64,000 bases of DNA from JAHIVN01 sp018816645 (GTDB taxonomy: Bacteria; Patescibacteriota; Dojkabacteria; JAHIVN01), in assembly GCA_043816305.1 (NCBI GenBank), contig JBDRHZ010000012.1, positions 1 to 64,000 on the forward strand, read 5' to 3'. Made by a program: the position numbers and the translations under genes. Below the pieces are notes generated by a model that saw only the letters and a program-made list of their open reading frames with translations, had not been told where the DNA came from and did not search any database. Position 1 is the first letter of the stretch. Every line of letters begins with the position of its first letter. This document shows positions 29,152-38,371 of this stretch, in pieces.

Positions 29152-30720
29152 ATGAGTCCTGTCACAAATTATAAAAGACCAAAACCGTTTATACTCCTGA
29201 TCCTCGATGGGCTTGGTGTTGCACCCCCAGGACCGGGCAATGCAATTACTTTGGCAAACACTCCCAATCTTGACTCACTTTGGTTCAAGTATCCGCATTG
29301 CTATCTTCATGCTTCCGGAAGCGCTGTCGGACTTCCTTCGGGAACTAATGGTAATAGTGAGGTGGGACATACAAATATTGGAGCCGGAAAAGTTGTTTTT
29401 CAGGAGCTCCCGCGTATCGATAACGCAATATCAAATGGTACTTTTTTTCAGAACCTATCATTGCTTGCAGCAACAAAGCATGTGAAAGAGACAAATGGCA
29501 AACTGCATTTGTTAGGGCTTGTTAGCCGAGGTAAGGTGCACTCAGCTATGGAGCATGCATTTGCCTGTATTGATTTATGCCGTAAGGAAGGGTTGGGATC
29601 AAACCAAGTATGTGTTCATGTTTTCACTGATGGTCGTGATACTCCTCCCAAAAGTGCGGTCACATATATAGAAGAGCTTGAGGGGGAGTGCCAGCGTCAG
29701 AAAATTGGGAGAATAGTTTCTGTCTGTGGTAGGTTTTTTGCTATGGATCGTGATGAGAGATGGGATAGGACTAAGTTGGCTTATGATTTGTTAGTTTCAG
29801 GACTCGGAAAACCGTTTTCGAACTGGAGGGATGCGGTACAGGATGCCTACAACATAAATGAAACAGACGAATACATAGAACCGAGGATAATTGTAGATAA
29901 AGAGAATATCCCCCTCGGTACAGTAAAGCCGGGAGATTCTATCTTGTTCTTTAATTATAGACCTGATAGAGCAATTCAGCTGACAAAAGCTTTTATATCA
30001 GACAGTTTTAGTAACTGGGACAGAGGACAGAAAATAGACAATCTGCAGTTTGTTGGTATGAACGAATATGAAGAGGGCATTCCTAAGATGGCAGCTTATC
30101 CGCCTGAAGATATTAAGCTTCCCATCGGGCGATTGATATCTGAGACTGGGATGCGGCAGCTGCGGTTGTCTGAATCAGAAAAGTTCCCGCATGTCACATA
30201 TTTCCTGAATGGAGGAAACGATATTCCCTACCAAGGGGAAGATAGGATCGAGGTTCCATCTCCAAAGGATGTTACTACCTACGATCAGAAGCCTGTTATG
30301 AGTGCCCCTGAGTTGACAAAAATTCTTTTGGAAAAGATCGAAGAAGGAACATATGATTTTATTGTAGTGAATTATGCGAATCCTGATATGGTAGGGCATA
30401 CAGGGAACCTCAAGGCAGCTGTTACTGCTGTAGAGTATGTTGATAAATGTGTCGGTCAGATCGTGGAAGCAGCTCTAGGAAAGGGAGGTGCATTACTGGT
30501 TACTGCCGATCACGGTAACACCGAGGAAATGATTAATCTTCAGACAGGGAAGGTCGACACGGAACATTCGACAAATCCAGTTCCCTTTATTTTTATTGCA
30601 CCAAAGGTCCAGGCAAGAGAACTGAGTTTGGGCATTCTCGGAGATATTGCTCCAACAATATTGGCAGTTCTCGGTATGCAGAAGCCTAGCTCGATGACTG
30701 GAAGAAATCTTCTCACCTAA
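29152..30720 (+). CDS. gpmI: 2,3-bisphosphoglycerate-independent phosphoglycerate mutase
   Basis: 522 residues, full length. LILDGLGVAPPGPGNAITLA, SGTNGNSEVGHTNIGAG (with the catalytic Ser), HVFTDGRDTPPKSA, GRFFAMDRDERWDR, FFNYRPDRA, NYANPDMVGHTG and ADHGNTEEM are the two-Mn alkaline-phosphatase-type active-site motifs. Interconverts 3- and 2-phosphoglycerate. With pyk and ppsA it forms a lower-glycolysis neighbourhood. Confidence 0.96.
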   Translation: MSPVTNYKRPKPFILLILDGLGVAPPGPGNAITLANTPNLDSLWFKYPHCYLHASGSAVGLPSGTNGNSEVGHTNIGAGKVVFQELPRIDNAISNGTFFQNLSLLAATKHVKETNGKLHLLGLVSRGKVHSAMEHAFACIDLCRKEGLGSNQVCVHVFTDGRDTPPKSAVTYIEELEGECQRQKIGRIVSVCGRFFAMDRDERWDRTKLAYDLLVSGLGKPFSNWRDAVQDAYNINETDEYIEPRIIVDKENIPLGTVKPGDSILFFNYRPDRAIQLTKAFISDSFSNWDRGQKIDNLQFVGMNEYEEGIPKMAAYPPEDIKLPIGRLISETGMRQLRLSESEKFPHVTYFLNGGNDIPYQGEDRIEVPSPKDVTTYDQKPVMSAPELTKILLEKIEEGTYDFIVVNYANPDMVGHTGNLKAAVTAVEYVDKCVGQIVEAALGKGGALLVTADHGNTEEMINLQTGKVDTEHSTNPVPFIFIAPKVQARELSLGILGDIAPTILAVLGMQKPSSMTGRNLLT

Positions 30721-30807
30721 AAAGAATTTGAGACAGAATAATGATTGAATAAATGTATATTATGTTATAGAATTGTATATATACTGATTATTTATTAACG
30801 AATTACA

Positions 30808-31248
30808 GTGAAGCTTGAAAAAAAGATAATTGAAAAGATGATTGAGGTAGCCAGTCAGACTGCCAAGAATGCATTTGCGCCTTATAGCAAGCACAAATTC
30901 GGAAGTAGTATCCTAGCGTTTGACGGGACAATTTATGGTGGGTGTAATGTCGAGAATAGTATATCAGGACTGGGGTCTTGTAGTGAAAAGGTCGCGATCG
31001 ATAATGCTGTTTCAAATGGAAGGTACAAGTTTATCGCCTTATGCCTTTACGATACCGAGGATCAGTACAGTTATCCATGCGGTGCTTGTAGGCAGTATAT
31101 AGCTCAGTTTAAACAAGTCGGAGGCAAGGATATCAAGCTCGTTCTCGCATCCCCTCTCGGATATCGACTTATGGATTTCAAAGAGCTGTTTCCAAACGGG
31201 CACTATGATAGGTCAGATACAAAGGCAATCAAAGAGTATGCGGACTAG
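30808..31248 (+). CDS. cdd: Cytidine deaminase
   Basis: 146 residues from GTG. AFAPYSKHKFGSSILAFDG, GCNVENSISGLGSCSEKVAI (zinc ligand Cys and proton-shuttling Glu) and PCGACRQYIAQF (two zinc Cys) define a tetrameric-type CDA. Pyrimidine salvage: cytidine or deoxycytidine to uridine forms. Salvage enzymes fit a host-dependent lifestyle. Confidence 0.92.
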   Translation: MKLEKKIIEKMIEVASQTAKNAFAPYSKHKFGSSILAFDGTIYGGCNVENSISGLGSCSEKVAIDNAVSNGRYKFIALCLYDTEDQYSYPCGACRQYIAQFKQVGGKDIKLVLASPLGYRLMDFKELFPNGHYDRSDTKAIKEYAD

Positions 31249-31274
31249 CTAATATACATCATGCATGCCACTAC

Positions 31275-31739
31275 TTGAATAAAAAAGAATTATATAAAAT
31301 TATAAGATACATAGTTTCCTGTGCACGAGGAGCAATCCAAAAGAACACCGACTTTAACAATCTCCCTCTTGACTATCTTGCAATATTCTCAAAGAATGAA
31401 AAGGAGTTTAGAGCTTTAGAGAAATTAGTTCGATCACTTGGAGAAGAGGTCGAGAAAAATACACATAGTACTGGATATACATATTTATTAGATCAACCGA
31501 TAGATACAGAAGCAGGGGAACTAAAGCTGCTAAAAGTAAGAAAGCCTGATCAAACCCGCCCTCAAAGAGGAGCTCCGGATTTCAGAGTTCCCAGATATCC
31601 AGCCTTCAAGGATAAATATCTTTATAGCTCAGGAAACTTTACTCTGATGATACGAAAAGACTTTGAAATGATAGAATTGAAGGGAAATGATGTTCTTGTT
31701 TATTTCCCCGACAAACCTGTTGGACTAAAATATGATTGA
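31275..31739 (+). CDS. Conserved hypothetical protein
   Basis: 154 residues from TTG. N-terminal helical part (IIRYIVSCARGAIQKNT), then FSKNEKEFRALEKLVRSLGEE and a proline-rich segment VRKPDQTRPQRGAPDFRVP before a beta-rich end (GNFTLMIRKDFEMIEL). No family recognised. 26 bases after cdd, so possibly in the same transcript. Confidence 0.6.
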   Translation: MNKKELYKIIRYIVSCARGAIQKNTDFNNLPLDYLAIFSKNEKEFRALEKLVRSLGEEVEKNTHSTGYTYLLDQPIDTEAGELKLLKVRKPDQTRPQRGAPDFRVPRYPAFKDKYLYSSGNFTLMIRKDFEMIELKGNDVLVYFPDKPVGLKYD

Positions 31740-31873
31740 CCTCAAATTTCATCTCCGAGGATTCACAGATTAATTGTTTTTAAAGAAATCTCTATGATCA
31801 ATAATTATATACGGCATTTGACTCTTTCCACTTTTTGAGTTATCTTGTAGTAATAGTTTTTTATCAGTATGCG

Positions 31874-32437
31874 ATGAAAAAGCTGCTTGAGATAGGTTTG
31901 GATGTAGTGCTATTTATGTTTGTGCTGGTCATATTTGCTGTACCGGTTCTTGTTTCCTTCAATCTTGATCCTGAGCTTTATTATGCTGAACAGCCTCAAG
32001 TAGCTGGGGCTACGAAGGTTGCTGGAGAAAACCTTTTCGGTTTTGAGGTGAAAGAAGGATATGAAAGAAGCAGCAAGATTATTGTGCTCAAATCACAAAG
32101 AGAGAGTAATATATATAAGGTGAGCTTCAGACTGCTGCCAGAAACCTCGGACTTGGAAACATTCAAGATTGGAAGTCTGGCAAACGAAGGAACAACGGGG
32201 ATCAAGTTCGTTTCCCGATTATATGGAGACAAGTCAGCTCTCAAGGGGAGTACCATTTGGCTTAAGACAGGAGATAAGGAGCGAACAATGTTTGATGGAA
32301 AAGATTTTCTGGGAGCTACTTTTGAGCTAATGCAAGACGAAAGCTTTGATGTGGAAATAGTTATTGAATCGAATCAATCTATTCATTTTGAGACGGATCT
32401 CAAGTTCGAAGTTCGAAGTGTTGCTGAAGTGAACTAA
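31874..32437 (+). CDS. Secreted or membrane-anchored beta-rich protein
   Basis: 187 residues from the ATG at 31874. The N-terminus (KKLLEIGLDVVLFMFVLVIFAVPVLVSF) is a membrane helix or uncleaved signal. The remaining domain has a repeated beta pattern (YKVSFRLLPETSDLETF, GATFELMQDESFDVEIVIE). Convergent with lepA (4-base overlap of stops). Unknown function. Confidence 0.65.
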   Translation: MKKLLEIGLDVVLFMFVLVIFAVPVLVSFNLDPELYYAEQPQVAGATKVAGENLFGFEVKEGYERSSKIIVLKSQRESNIYKVSFRLLPETSDLETFKIGSLANEGTTGIKFVSRLYGDKSALKGSTIWLKTGDKERTMFDGKDFLGATFELMQDESFDVEIVIESNQSIHFETDLKFEVRSVAEVN

Positions 32438-34317
32438 CCCGATTTTAGTGCCTGCAGGAATGCTTCCCTCGGTATCTCTACTGTTCCAAATTCTTTCATG
32501 CGCTTCTTTCCTTTCTTCTGTTTTTCCAGAAGCTTCTTTTTTCTTGTTACATCTCCTCCGTATAATTTCTCAGTGACATTTTTCCTATATGCTCGGATGT
32601 CTGCACGGGCAATTATCTTCCCGCCGATTGCTGCCTGGATAGGTACCTGAAACTGCTGTCTGGGTATAAATTCAACAAGCCGATCGACTAGGGCTTTTGC
32701 CTTTTTGTTAGCAGAATTCTTGTGTGAAATGAATGATAATGCTTCGACTGTTTCATGATTTACGAGTATTGTTACCTTCGCAATGTCTGATTTTCGGTAC
32801 TCTAATGTTTCATAATCCATAGAAGCATACCCGCTGGAGATGGATTTTAGCTTATCGAAGAAGTTTATGATGATCTCTGCCGTGGGTATTTCAAATCTCA
32901 GGATGACATAATTGGCTATGTTTACTGAAGATTTAGGATTTAAATATTCCGTTGTGACGTAGCTTCCTCTTCTTTCCTTTACAAGTTCGATTATCGTCCC
33001 CATATATTTTTGCGGGGTTATGATCTCAAGCTTGACGATTGGTTCATATGACTGAGCGATGAGTTCCTGTTTGGGGAATTCACCTGCAGTTCTGACAAGC
33101 AGTAATTCGTCCTCATCGAATTTGGGATCACTGAACGTTTCTAGTTTGGAAGGATCTTTGGTGTTTGTCTGGAGCTTGTAGAGCACACTTGGTGTTGTAG
33201 TGAATACTTCTGTATCAAACTCACGCGAGAGTCTCTCCTGTGTGATCTCTAGGTGCAGCAGTCCAAGAAAACCGCAGCAGTATCCCGATCCAAGTATCGG
33301 CGACTTCTCTTTTGTATAAGTCAAAGCGGCGTCATTTAATGCTAATTTCTCAAGACTGACACGGAACTCTTCGAATTCTTCGCTGATAGTTGGGTATAGA
33401 CTGGCGTATACCATGGGCTTAGGCGGTTCGTATCCGGGAATTGGCTTGATATTCTTGTGAGCAAATTCTGAGTAAATAGTTATTGTCTCTCCTGCGTGCA
33501 ACTTCTTGATATCCTTCAGACCTGTAGCTATATATCCAACCTCACCTGCTTCAAGACTAGGTTGTTTTTCGAGTGCAGGTCTCAGATACCCGATTTCTAT
33601 CGGATCGATGATGGTTCTAGTCTGAAGTGAAAGAAGCTTATCTGTGCTATCGATTCTTCCCTGGACGACTTTGACTAAAACTACAACTCCCTTGTGCTCA
33701 TGAAAAAACGAGTCAAATATCAAGACTTTCACTTCATCTGTTTTACTTTCTGCTGGAGAAGGTACATTTTCCACTATTGAGTTTAGGAGTGAAGATACGC
33801 CCTCTCCTGATCTTCCGGAGGTCAGGAGAATTTCATCTTCCTTAAATCCGAAAACATCGATCATTGCTGATCTTGTTTTCTCTATTTCAGCCTGAGGAAG
33901 ATCTACCTTTGAAATTACTGGTATGATAGAGAGATCTCTTTCTAGGGCCTTATAAAAGTTAGAGATTGTTTGTGCTTGAATTCCTTGTGTTGCGTCGACA
34001 AGAAGAATTACTCCTTCGGATGCGGTTATTGACCTTGAGACTTCATAGTTGAAGTCTACGTGCCCAGGTGTATCAATAAGATTGAGAGTGTATATCTGAT
34101 TCAGATACGCCTTCTCTTTCCCAGTGTACTCCCATTTCATACGTGCAGTTTGAAGCTTGATTGTGATACCTTTTTCCTGCTCGAGCTCCAAAGTATCCAG
34201 AAAACGATCTTTCATTTCCCGCTTAGAGATAGCGCCTGTCTTCTCTAGAATTCTATCTGCCAGCGTTGATTTTCCATGGTCTATGTGTGCTATGATCGAA
34301 AAATTGCGGATATTCAT
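32434..34317 (-). CDS. lepA: Elongation factor 4
   Basis: 627 residues. G1 AHIDHGKSTLADRI, G3 DTPGHVDFNYEVSRS, G4 SKVDLP; later GYCCGFLGLLHLEITQERL and GGDVTRKKKLLEKQKKGKKR are LepA-specific. The ribosome-associated GTPase back-translocates or remodels stalled ribosomes. Slightly longer than the usual ~600 residues because of small insertions. Own transcription unit. Confidence 0.96.
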   Translation of the reverse strand: MNIRNFSIIAHIDHGKSTLADRILEKTGAISKREMKDRFLDTLELEQEKGITIKLQTARMKWEYTGKEKAYLNQIYTLNLIDTPGHVDFNYEVSRSITASEGVILLVDATQGIQAQTISNFYKALERDLSIIPVISKVDLPQAEIEKTRSAMIDVFGFKEDEILLTSGRSGEGVSSLLNSIVENVPSPAESKTDEVKVLIFDSFFHEHKGVVVLVKVVQGRIDSTDKLLSLQTRTIIDPIEIGYLRPALEKQPSLEAGEVGYIATGLKDIKKLHAGETITIYSEFAHKNIKPIPGYEPPKPMVYASLYPTISEEFEEFRVSLEKLALNDAALTYTKEKSPILGSGYCCGFLGLLHLEITQERLSREFDTEVFTTTPSVLYKLQTNTKDPSKLETFSDPKFDEDELLLVRTAGEFPKQELIAQSYEPIVKLEIITPQKYMGTIIELVKERRGSYVTTEYLNPKSSVNIANYVILRFEIPTAEIIINFFDKLKSISSGYASMDYETLEYRKSDIAKVTILVNHETVEALSFISHKNSANKKAKALVDRLVEFIPRQQFQVPIQAAIGGKIIARADIRAYRKNVTEKLYGGDVTRKKKLLEKQKKGKKRMKEFGTVEIPREAFLQALKSG

Positions 34318-34550
34318 ATGTAATTTGTAATATTGTTAAATTATCACTAGACAAAAGGCCACAGTGATAACTATCTGGTTTCCTATTCTATCAGATTGAA
34401 TAATCGTTTGCTACATACGTTTTGATCTATTATACTGAAAAGGAAGTTCTGGAGTTATTTGATCAAGTTTGTGTGCTATTGTTACAGGGTACAATAGCAG
34501 CTTCATTGCCATTTCCTCTTTTTCTTTGTAATATGTTATATCAATAAGAA

Positions 34551-34823
34551 ATGAAAGAATTTTTCTTACCAAGCAAAATATGTGAAAAATGTCAGGGGTG
34601 GGGGAAGCTTCCGGGAGGTGATGACATATGTGATCAGTGTCAAGGAAGAGGATTGGATGCCCGTGATGGAGAAGATCAAGTATACTTTAGTTTTCCCACC
34701 TTTGTTGATTATCACTCAAGGATAAAAGGACAGCTTCTGAGGAAGACAATATCCTATGTTTTTGGCTTCATCTTTGTTCTTGTAATAATAATTCTGGCTC
34801 TAATAATTAGATCTATTTTTTAG
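34551..34823 (+). CDS. Small zinc-finger (DnaJ-type CXXCXG) membrane protein
   Basis: 90 residues: ICEKCQGWGKLPGGDDICDQCQGRG is written as two CXXCXGXG motifs, the DnaJ zinc-binding repeat, followed by a polar linker and a C-terminal membrane helix (YVFGFIFVLVIIILALII). It ends three bases before the AAA+ gene. A paralogue with the same layout lies at 37835, so the cluster carries two tethered zinc fingers. They may hand unfolded substrates to the unfoldase; inferred. Confidence 0.75.
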   Translation: MKEFFLPSKICEKCQGWGKLPGGDDICDQCQGRGLDARDGEDQVYFSFPTFVDYHSRIKGQLLRKTISYVFGFIFVLVIIILALIIRSIF

Positions 34824-34826
34824 ACT

Positions 34827-37007
34827 ATGCAGTTGATCGATATTTCTGATAAGTATGCACAAGAGACACTGATGAAGTTATCCGAAGCTTGTCACCTGAC
34901 TTATGAGAGGCATTTTAGTGTTTGTACTTCAAAGCAACTATTCCTTGTATTGGTAGACGACCCTAGTGTTTTAGCATTGCTCGAGCAGTCAGGAATTGAC
35001 CTAAAAGGTTTGAAAGAAGCTGTTGCCGCTGAACAGATGGCTTCAGCGCATCCTATCAGAATTACTAAAGGGCAAGTTGTTTTCTCTCCTGATTTAAAGC
35101 AGACTTTGTTAAACGCTTATGGGATTTCAAAACAGTTTGGACGCGAGCAGGTTTTGGTTGAAGATTTGTTTTTCGCAACTATTTTCTCTACGGAAATAGA
35201 AAAAATTGCCAAAGACTTGGCGGTTGATCTTTCTCCTCTTGAGTATAAAAGTGGAAAAAATGAGTATCAGGACACTCAAAGTTACAAGGATCAAGGAGAT
35301 TATTACCTGAAGCAGATTAGTATAGACCTTACTGATAAGGCTAGAAATGGTGAGTTGGAGATAGTTGTTGGTAGAGATGCAGAGCTCATTCAGCTTTCTC
35401 GAATGCTTGTCAGGCAGAAGGATAACAATGTTCTGTTGATCGGGGAAGTAGGAGTAGGAAAATCCTCGATAGTTCACTCGCTTACTGCCGGAGTGGTAAA
35501 TTCCTTGCTGGGAAATCTGTTGAAAGACTGCAAGGTTCTTGAGTTTTCCATATCCGCCTTAGGGACACTCTTAGACTATCGCAATATTCAAGAAGTAAAA
35601 GAGCAGATACTGGAGGACCTTCAAAAGATGGGGAAAGTGATCATATATATAAAAAACTGGGATTTAAGTAATAAAGATTCCTATGGTGAACCGAATCTTT
35701 TGCTCAGTTTTATCAAATCTCTGCTTGATCAGAAAAATATTCGTCTCATTATCTCGACAACTTCATCTACATATAGAAATCTATTAACTAAGGATCCGAA
35801 TCTTTCCGAAAAATTTGGTGTAGTGCGTGTCAATGAGGCTTCAGTCGAATTAACTGAAGAAATCCTAAAAAAGAAGACGCTGAGTCTGTCTGAGTTCCAT
35901 AACATTACATTCAGTGATGATGTTATCGAAGCTTGCGCAAGTCTTTCTAAAAGATATATTCAGGATAAGTTCCTGCCTTCAAAAGCAATCGGCTTGCTCG
36001 ACGAAGCCAGCTCAAAGGTCGCGTTGGAAAATAGAAATCTTGTAAGTGTTGATGATTTGAAGGCTATCATTTCTGAGAAAACAGGAATCCCAATCGAAAG
36101 ACTAAGTGCAAGCGAACAGCAGAAACTTTTAAATCTGGAACAAATTTTAGGTCAAAATGTTATCGGACAAAAGGAAGCTGTTCACAGGGTTAGCGAGGTG
36201 GTCAGAAGAAGCAGAGCAGGACTCAAAGATCCACGGAAGCCTGTTGGAACATTCTTATTCCTAGGGCCGACAGGTGTAGGTAAAACATATCTTGCAAAAT
36301 GCCTAACTAGAGTCGTATATGATAATGAGCAGGCAATGATAAGGTTAGACATGAGTGAATTTAGTGAGGCGCACACTGTTCAGAGACTCATTGGTTCTCC
36401 ACCAGGCTATGTCGGCTATGAGGAAGGCGGACAATTGACAAACCCAGTTTGGGAGAGGCCATATAGCTTGATTCTTCTGGACGAGATAGAGAAAGCAAAT
36501 CCCAAAGTCTTTGATATCTTTCTGCAAGTTTTGGATGAAGGGAGGCTTACTGATGGTCAAGGCAGGACAATCGACTTCAAAAATACTATCATAATAGCAA
36601 CAAGCAATATTGCCTCAGAGTTTATATTGGATGGTCTGAGAGAAGAAATGACGGTTGATGAAAGAACTATGTTTTATGACAAGAATATACTTCCTGTACT
36701 GAGACAGTATTTCCTTCCGGAATTTATAAATAGGTTTGATGAAGTAATTTTGTTTAATCCTTTAACTCAAGATGAGTTAACCGAGATAGCCCGGCTTCAG
36801 ATCAAGAAGATGCAGGCAAGAATCCAGGATAAAAAAATCACTCTGGAAGTGTCTGATGAAAAGATTCAAGAGCTGGTCCAGAAAGGATATAAGCCTAGAT
36901 TTGGTGCAAGACCAATTATCCGTGTGATTCAAGAACAGATAGAAAATGTCATTGCAAGGAAGATTATCTCTGGAGAAATAAAAGAGGGCGATGTTGTAAA
37001 TATTTAA
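34827..37007 (+). CDS. ClpA/ClpC-type AAA+ unfoldase with degenerate first ATPase site
   Basis: 726 residues. N-domain (1-160), D1 (about 180-400) and D2 (about 450-726). D2 is intact: LGPTGVGKTYLAKCL, LILLDEIEKANPKVFDIFL, DEGRLTDGQGRTIDFKN, GARPIIRVIQ. D1 keeps a Walker A (GEVGVGKSS), but the Walker B position reads VIIYIKNWD without the Asp-Glu pair, so hydrolysis there is doubtful. No ClpB-like long coiled-coil middle domain. It is embedded between membrane zinc-finger and cell-wall genes, not next to clpP. Probable role: protein unfolding at the envelope. Confidence 0.88.
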   Translation: MQLIDISDKYAQETLMKLSEACHLTYERHFSVCTSKQLFLVLVDDPSVLALLEQSGIDLKGLKEAVAAEQMASAHPIRITKGQVVFSPDLKQTLLNAYGISKQFGREQVLVEDLFFATIFSTEIEKIAKDLAVDLSPLEYKSGKNEYQDTQSYKDQGDYYLKQISIDLTDKARNGELEIVVGRDAELIQLSRMLVRQKDNNVLLIGEVGVGKSSIVHSLTAGVVNSLLGNLLKDCKVLEFSISALGTLLDYRNIQEVKEQILEDLQKMGKVIIYIKNWDLSNKDSYGEPNLLLSFIKSLLDQKNIRLIISTTSSTYRNLLTKDPNLSEKFGVVRVNEASVELTEEILKKKTLSLSEFHNITFSDDVIEACASLSKRYIQDKFLPSKAIGLLDEASSKVALENRNLVSVDDLKAIISEKTGIPIERLSASEQQKLLNLEQILGQNVIGQKEAVHRVSEVVRRSRAGLKDPRKPVGTFLFLGPTGVGKTYLAKCLTRVVYDNEQAMIRLDMSEFSEAHTVQRLIGSPPGYVGYEEGGQLTNPVWERPYSLILLDEIEKANPKVFDIFLQVLDEGRLTDGQGRTIDFKNTIIIATSNIASEFILDGLREEMTVDERTMFYDKNILPVLRQYFLPEFINRFDEVILFNPLTQDELTEIARLQIKKMQARIQDKKITLEVSDEKIQELVQKGYKPRFGARPIIRVIQEQIENVIARKIISGEIKEGDVVNI

Positions 37008-37012
37008 TAAAC

Positions 37013-37810
37013 GTGAGAATGGAGAAAATATTTAGCAAGTTAATGACAATAATCTTTGCCGCCTCTCTGGCTTTATTTATCATGCTGGGTGTGTTTGTCA
37101 TCGTTCTTGGGCCGAAAAGGACAGAGAGTGCAATAAAAGCCTTGTTTAAGCTGAGCAACTACGAAGAGGGATATCAGAGAATATATCCAGTCGCTTCTAA
37201 AGAGATACTTCCTCCTGATAGCGGCAATGAGCCTTCTGTCTTAGGTGCTGAATATCTTCGCGAGGTCAGGGATATCTCCTCAGTACCTCCATTCATCGTT
37301 CCAAGTAGCGGGACTATACCTGTTTCTGCGTTTCTATATACAGGGCCATTGAGTGAAGGAAAGCATGAGGGAATTGATATCTGGACTAGTGTGAACGGTA
37401 GCGGCATCGATGGGGGAAATAAAGGAAATCCGGTATATGCTGCCTGCAGCGGAGAAGTAACTTATATTTGGGAAGCAAATGGAGATGTATCTATAAGGTG
37501 TGATACACTTGATTCAATTTACACTGAAGTTATTCCATCTCTAGAAATAAAGACTCTGTATGGACATATGGCGGACCAGTTTTCAAATGAGGTTTATATC
37601 AATGTTGCCTTGGGACAAAGAGTCGAGCAAGGAGATCTGATAGGTTTCCAAGGGAATAGGTGCTACTGGTCGCTGCAAAACAGAGTTGTACATCTGCACT
37701 TTAGTGTTTATGATGTCAGTGTACAACCGCAAAAACCATTGGACCCAGAGCCTTATATCGGAGTCAGTTGTACCACATTAAACCAAGATTTCGTTGCTGG
37801 AGTGAAGTAA
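37013..37810 (+). CDS. M23-family (LytM) metallopeptidase
   Basis: 265 residues (a GTG at 37013 or ATG at 37019 start). N-terminal membrane helix (IFAASLALFIMLGVFVIVLG), then from about 110 an M23 fold: KHEGIDIWT supplies the H-x3-D zinc ligands, GHMADQ the next His region and HLHFSVYD the HxH pair. M23 enzymes cut peptidoglycan cross-bridges. Two cysteines are likely disulfide-forming. Transcribed with the unfoldase (5-base gap). Confidence 0.82.
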   Translation: MRMEKIFSKLMTIIFAASLALFIMLGVFVIVLGPKRTESAIKALFKLSNYEEGYQRIYPVASKEILPPDSGNEPSVLGAEYLREVRDISSVPPFIVPSSGTIPVSAFLYTGPLSEGKHEGIDIWTSVNGSGIDGGNKGNPVYAACSGEVTYIWEANGDVSIRCDTLDSIYTEVIPSLEIKTLYGHMADQFSNEVYINVALGQRVEQGDLIGFQGNRCYWSLQNRVVHLHFSVYDVSVQPQKPLDPEPYIGVSCTTLNQDFVAGVK

Positions 37811-37834
37811 AAATGTTATAAACTCCTTATTAAT

Positions 37835-38311
37835 ATGGAAAATAAAATCAAACCCGAAATATGTCAGAACTGCTTAGGCAAAGGAGTTGTGCCGTCGACT
37901 GGTGCTGTCTGTGAAGAATGCAGGGGAATCGGAGCCTTGGGAACTGATGGAGAGAAACAGTATTTCCTAGGAGTTGATCAAAATAACAATATTCAGGTGC
38001 TAGATCAAAAGGAGACCATTTCGAATACAGAGGGTAGTGCCTTCCGCAACCAAAAGAACTTGTTCTTCAGAGTAGTTATCTTCTTTGTTTTATTTTTGCT
38101 ATACATCATATTTGCAGGAGTTAGCTACTTTTCACTGAAAAGCTGGGAATTGTTCACTGTTGCAACAATTCTGCTTGTCGGGTTCTTAGTCCTTTTTCTT
38201 GTTATCAATACAGGGTTATTTGCCAAACTTGTTGGTCTTTTGACTGGCAGTTTTGCCGCTGAGCCCGAAGATTTTTTAAGCTATCTGAAGCGGAGGCAGA
38301 AACCGAGTTGA
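37835..38311 (+). CDS. Zinc-finger membrane protein, paralogue of 34551
   Basis: 158 residues: ICQNCLGKGVVPSTGAVCEECRGIG (two CXXCXG-type pairs) at the N-terminus, then two membrane helices (about 72-95 and 103-125). Lies between the M23 peptidase and the TPR gene, 24 bases from the former. Companion of the 34551 protein in the same envelope cluster. Confidence 0.75.
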   Translation: MENKIKPEICQNCLGKGVVPSTGAVCEECRGIGALGTDGEKQYFLGVDQNNNIQVLDQKETISNTEGSAFRNQKNLFFRVVIFFVLFLLYIIFAGVSYFSLKSWELFTVATILLVGFLVLFLVINTGLFAKLVGLLTGSFAAEPEDFLSYLKRRQKPS

Positions 38312-38371
38312 ATACTATTTGCCGTATATGATTCTCTCTGGTAGTATGAACAGTATTAAATTATTCTTAAG

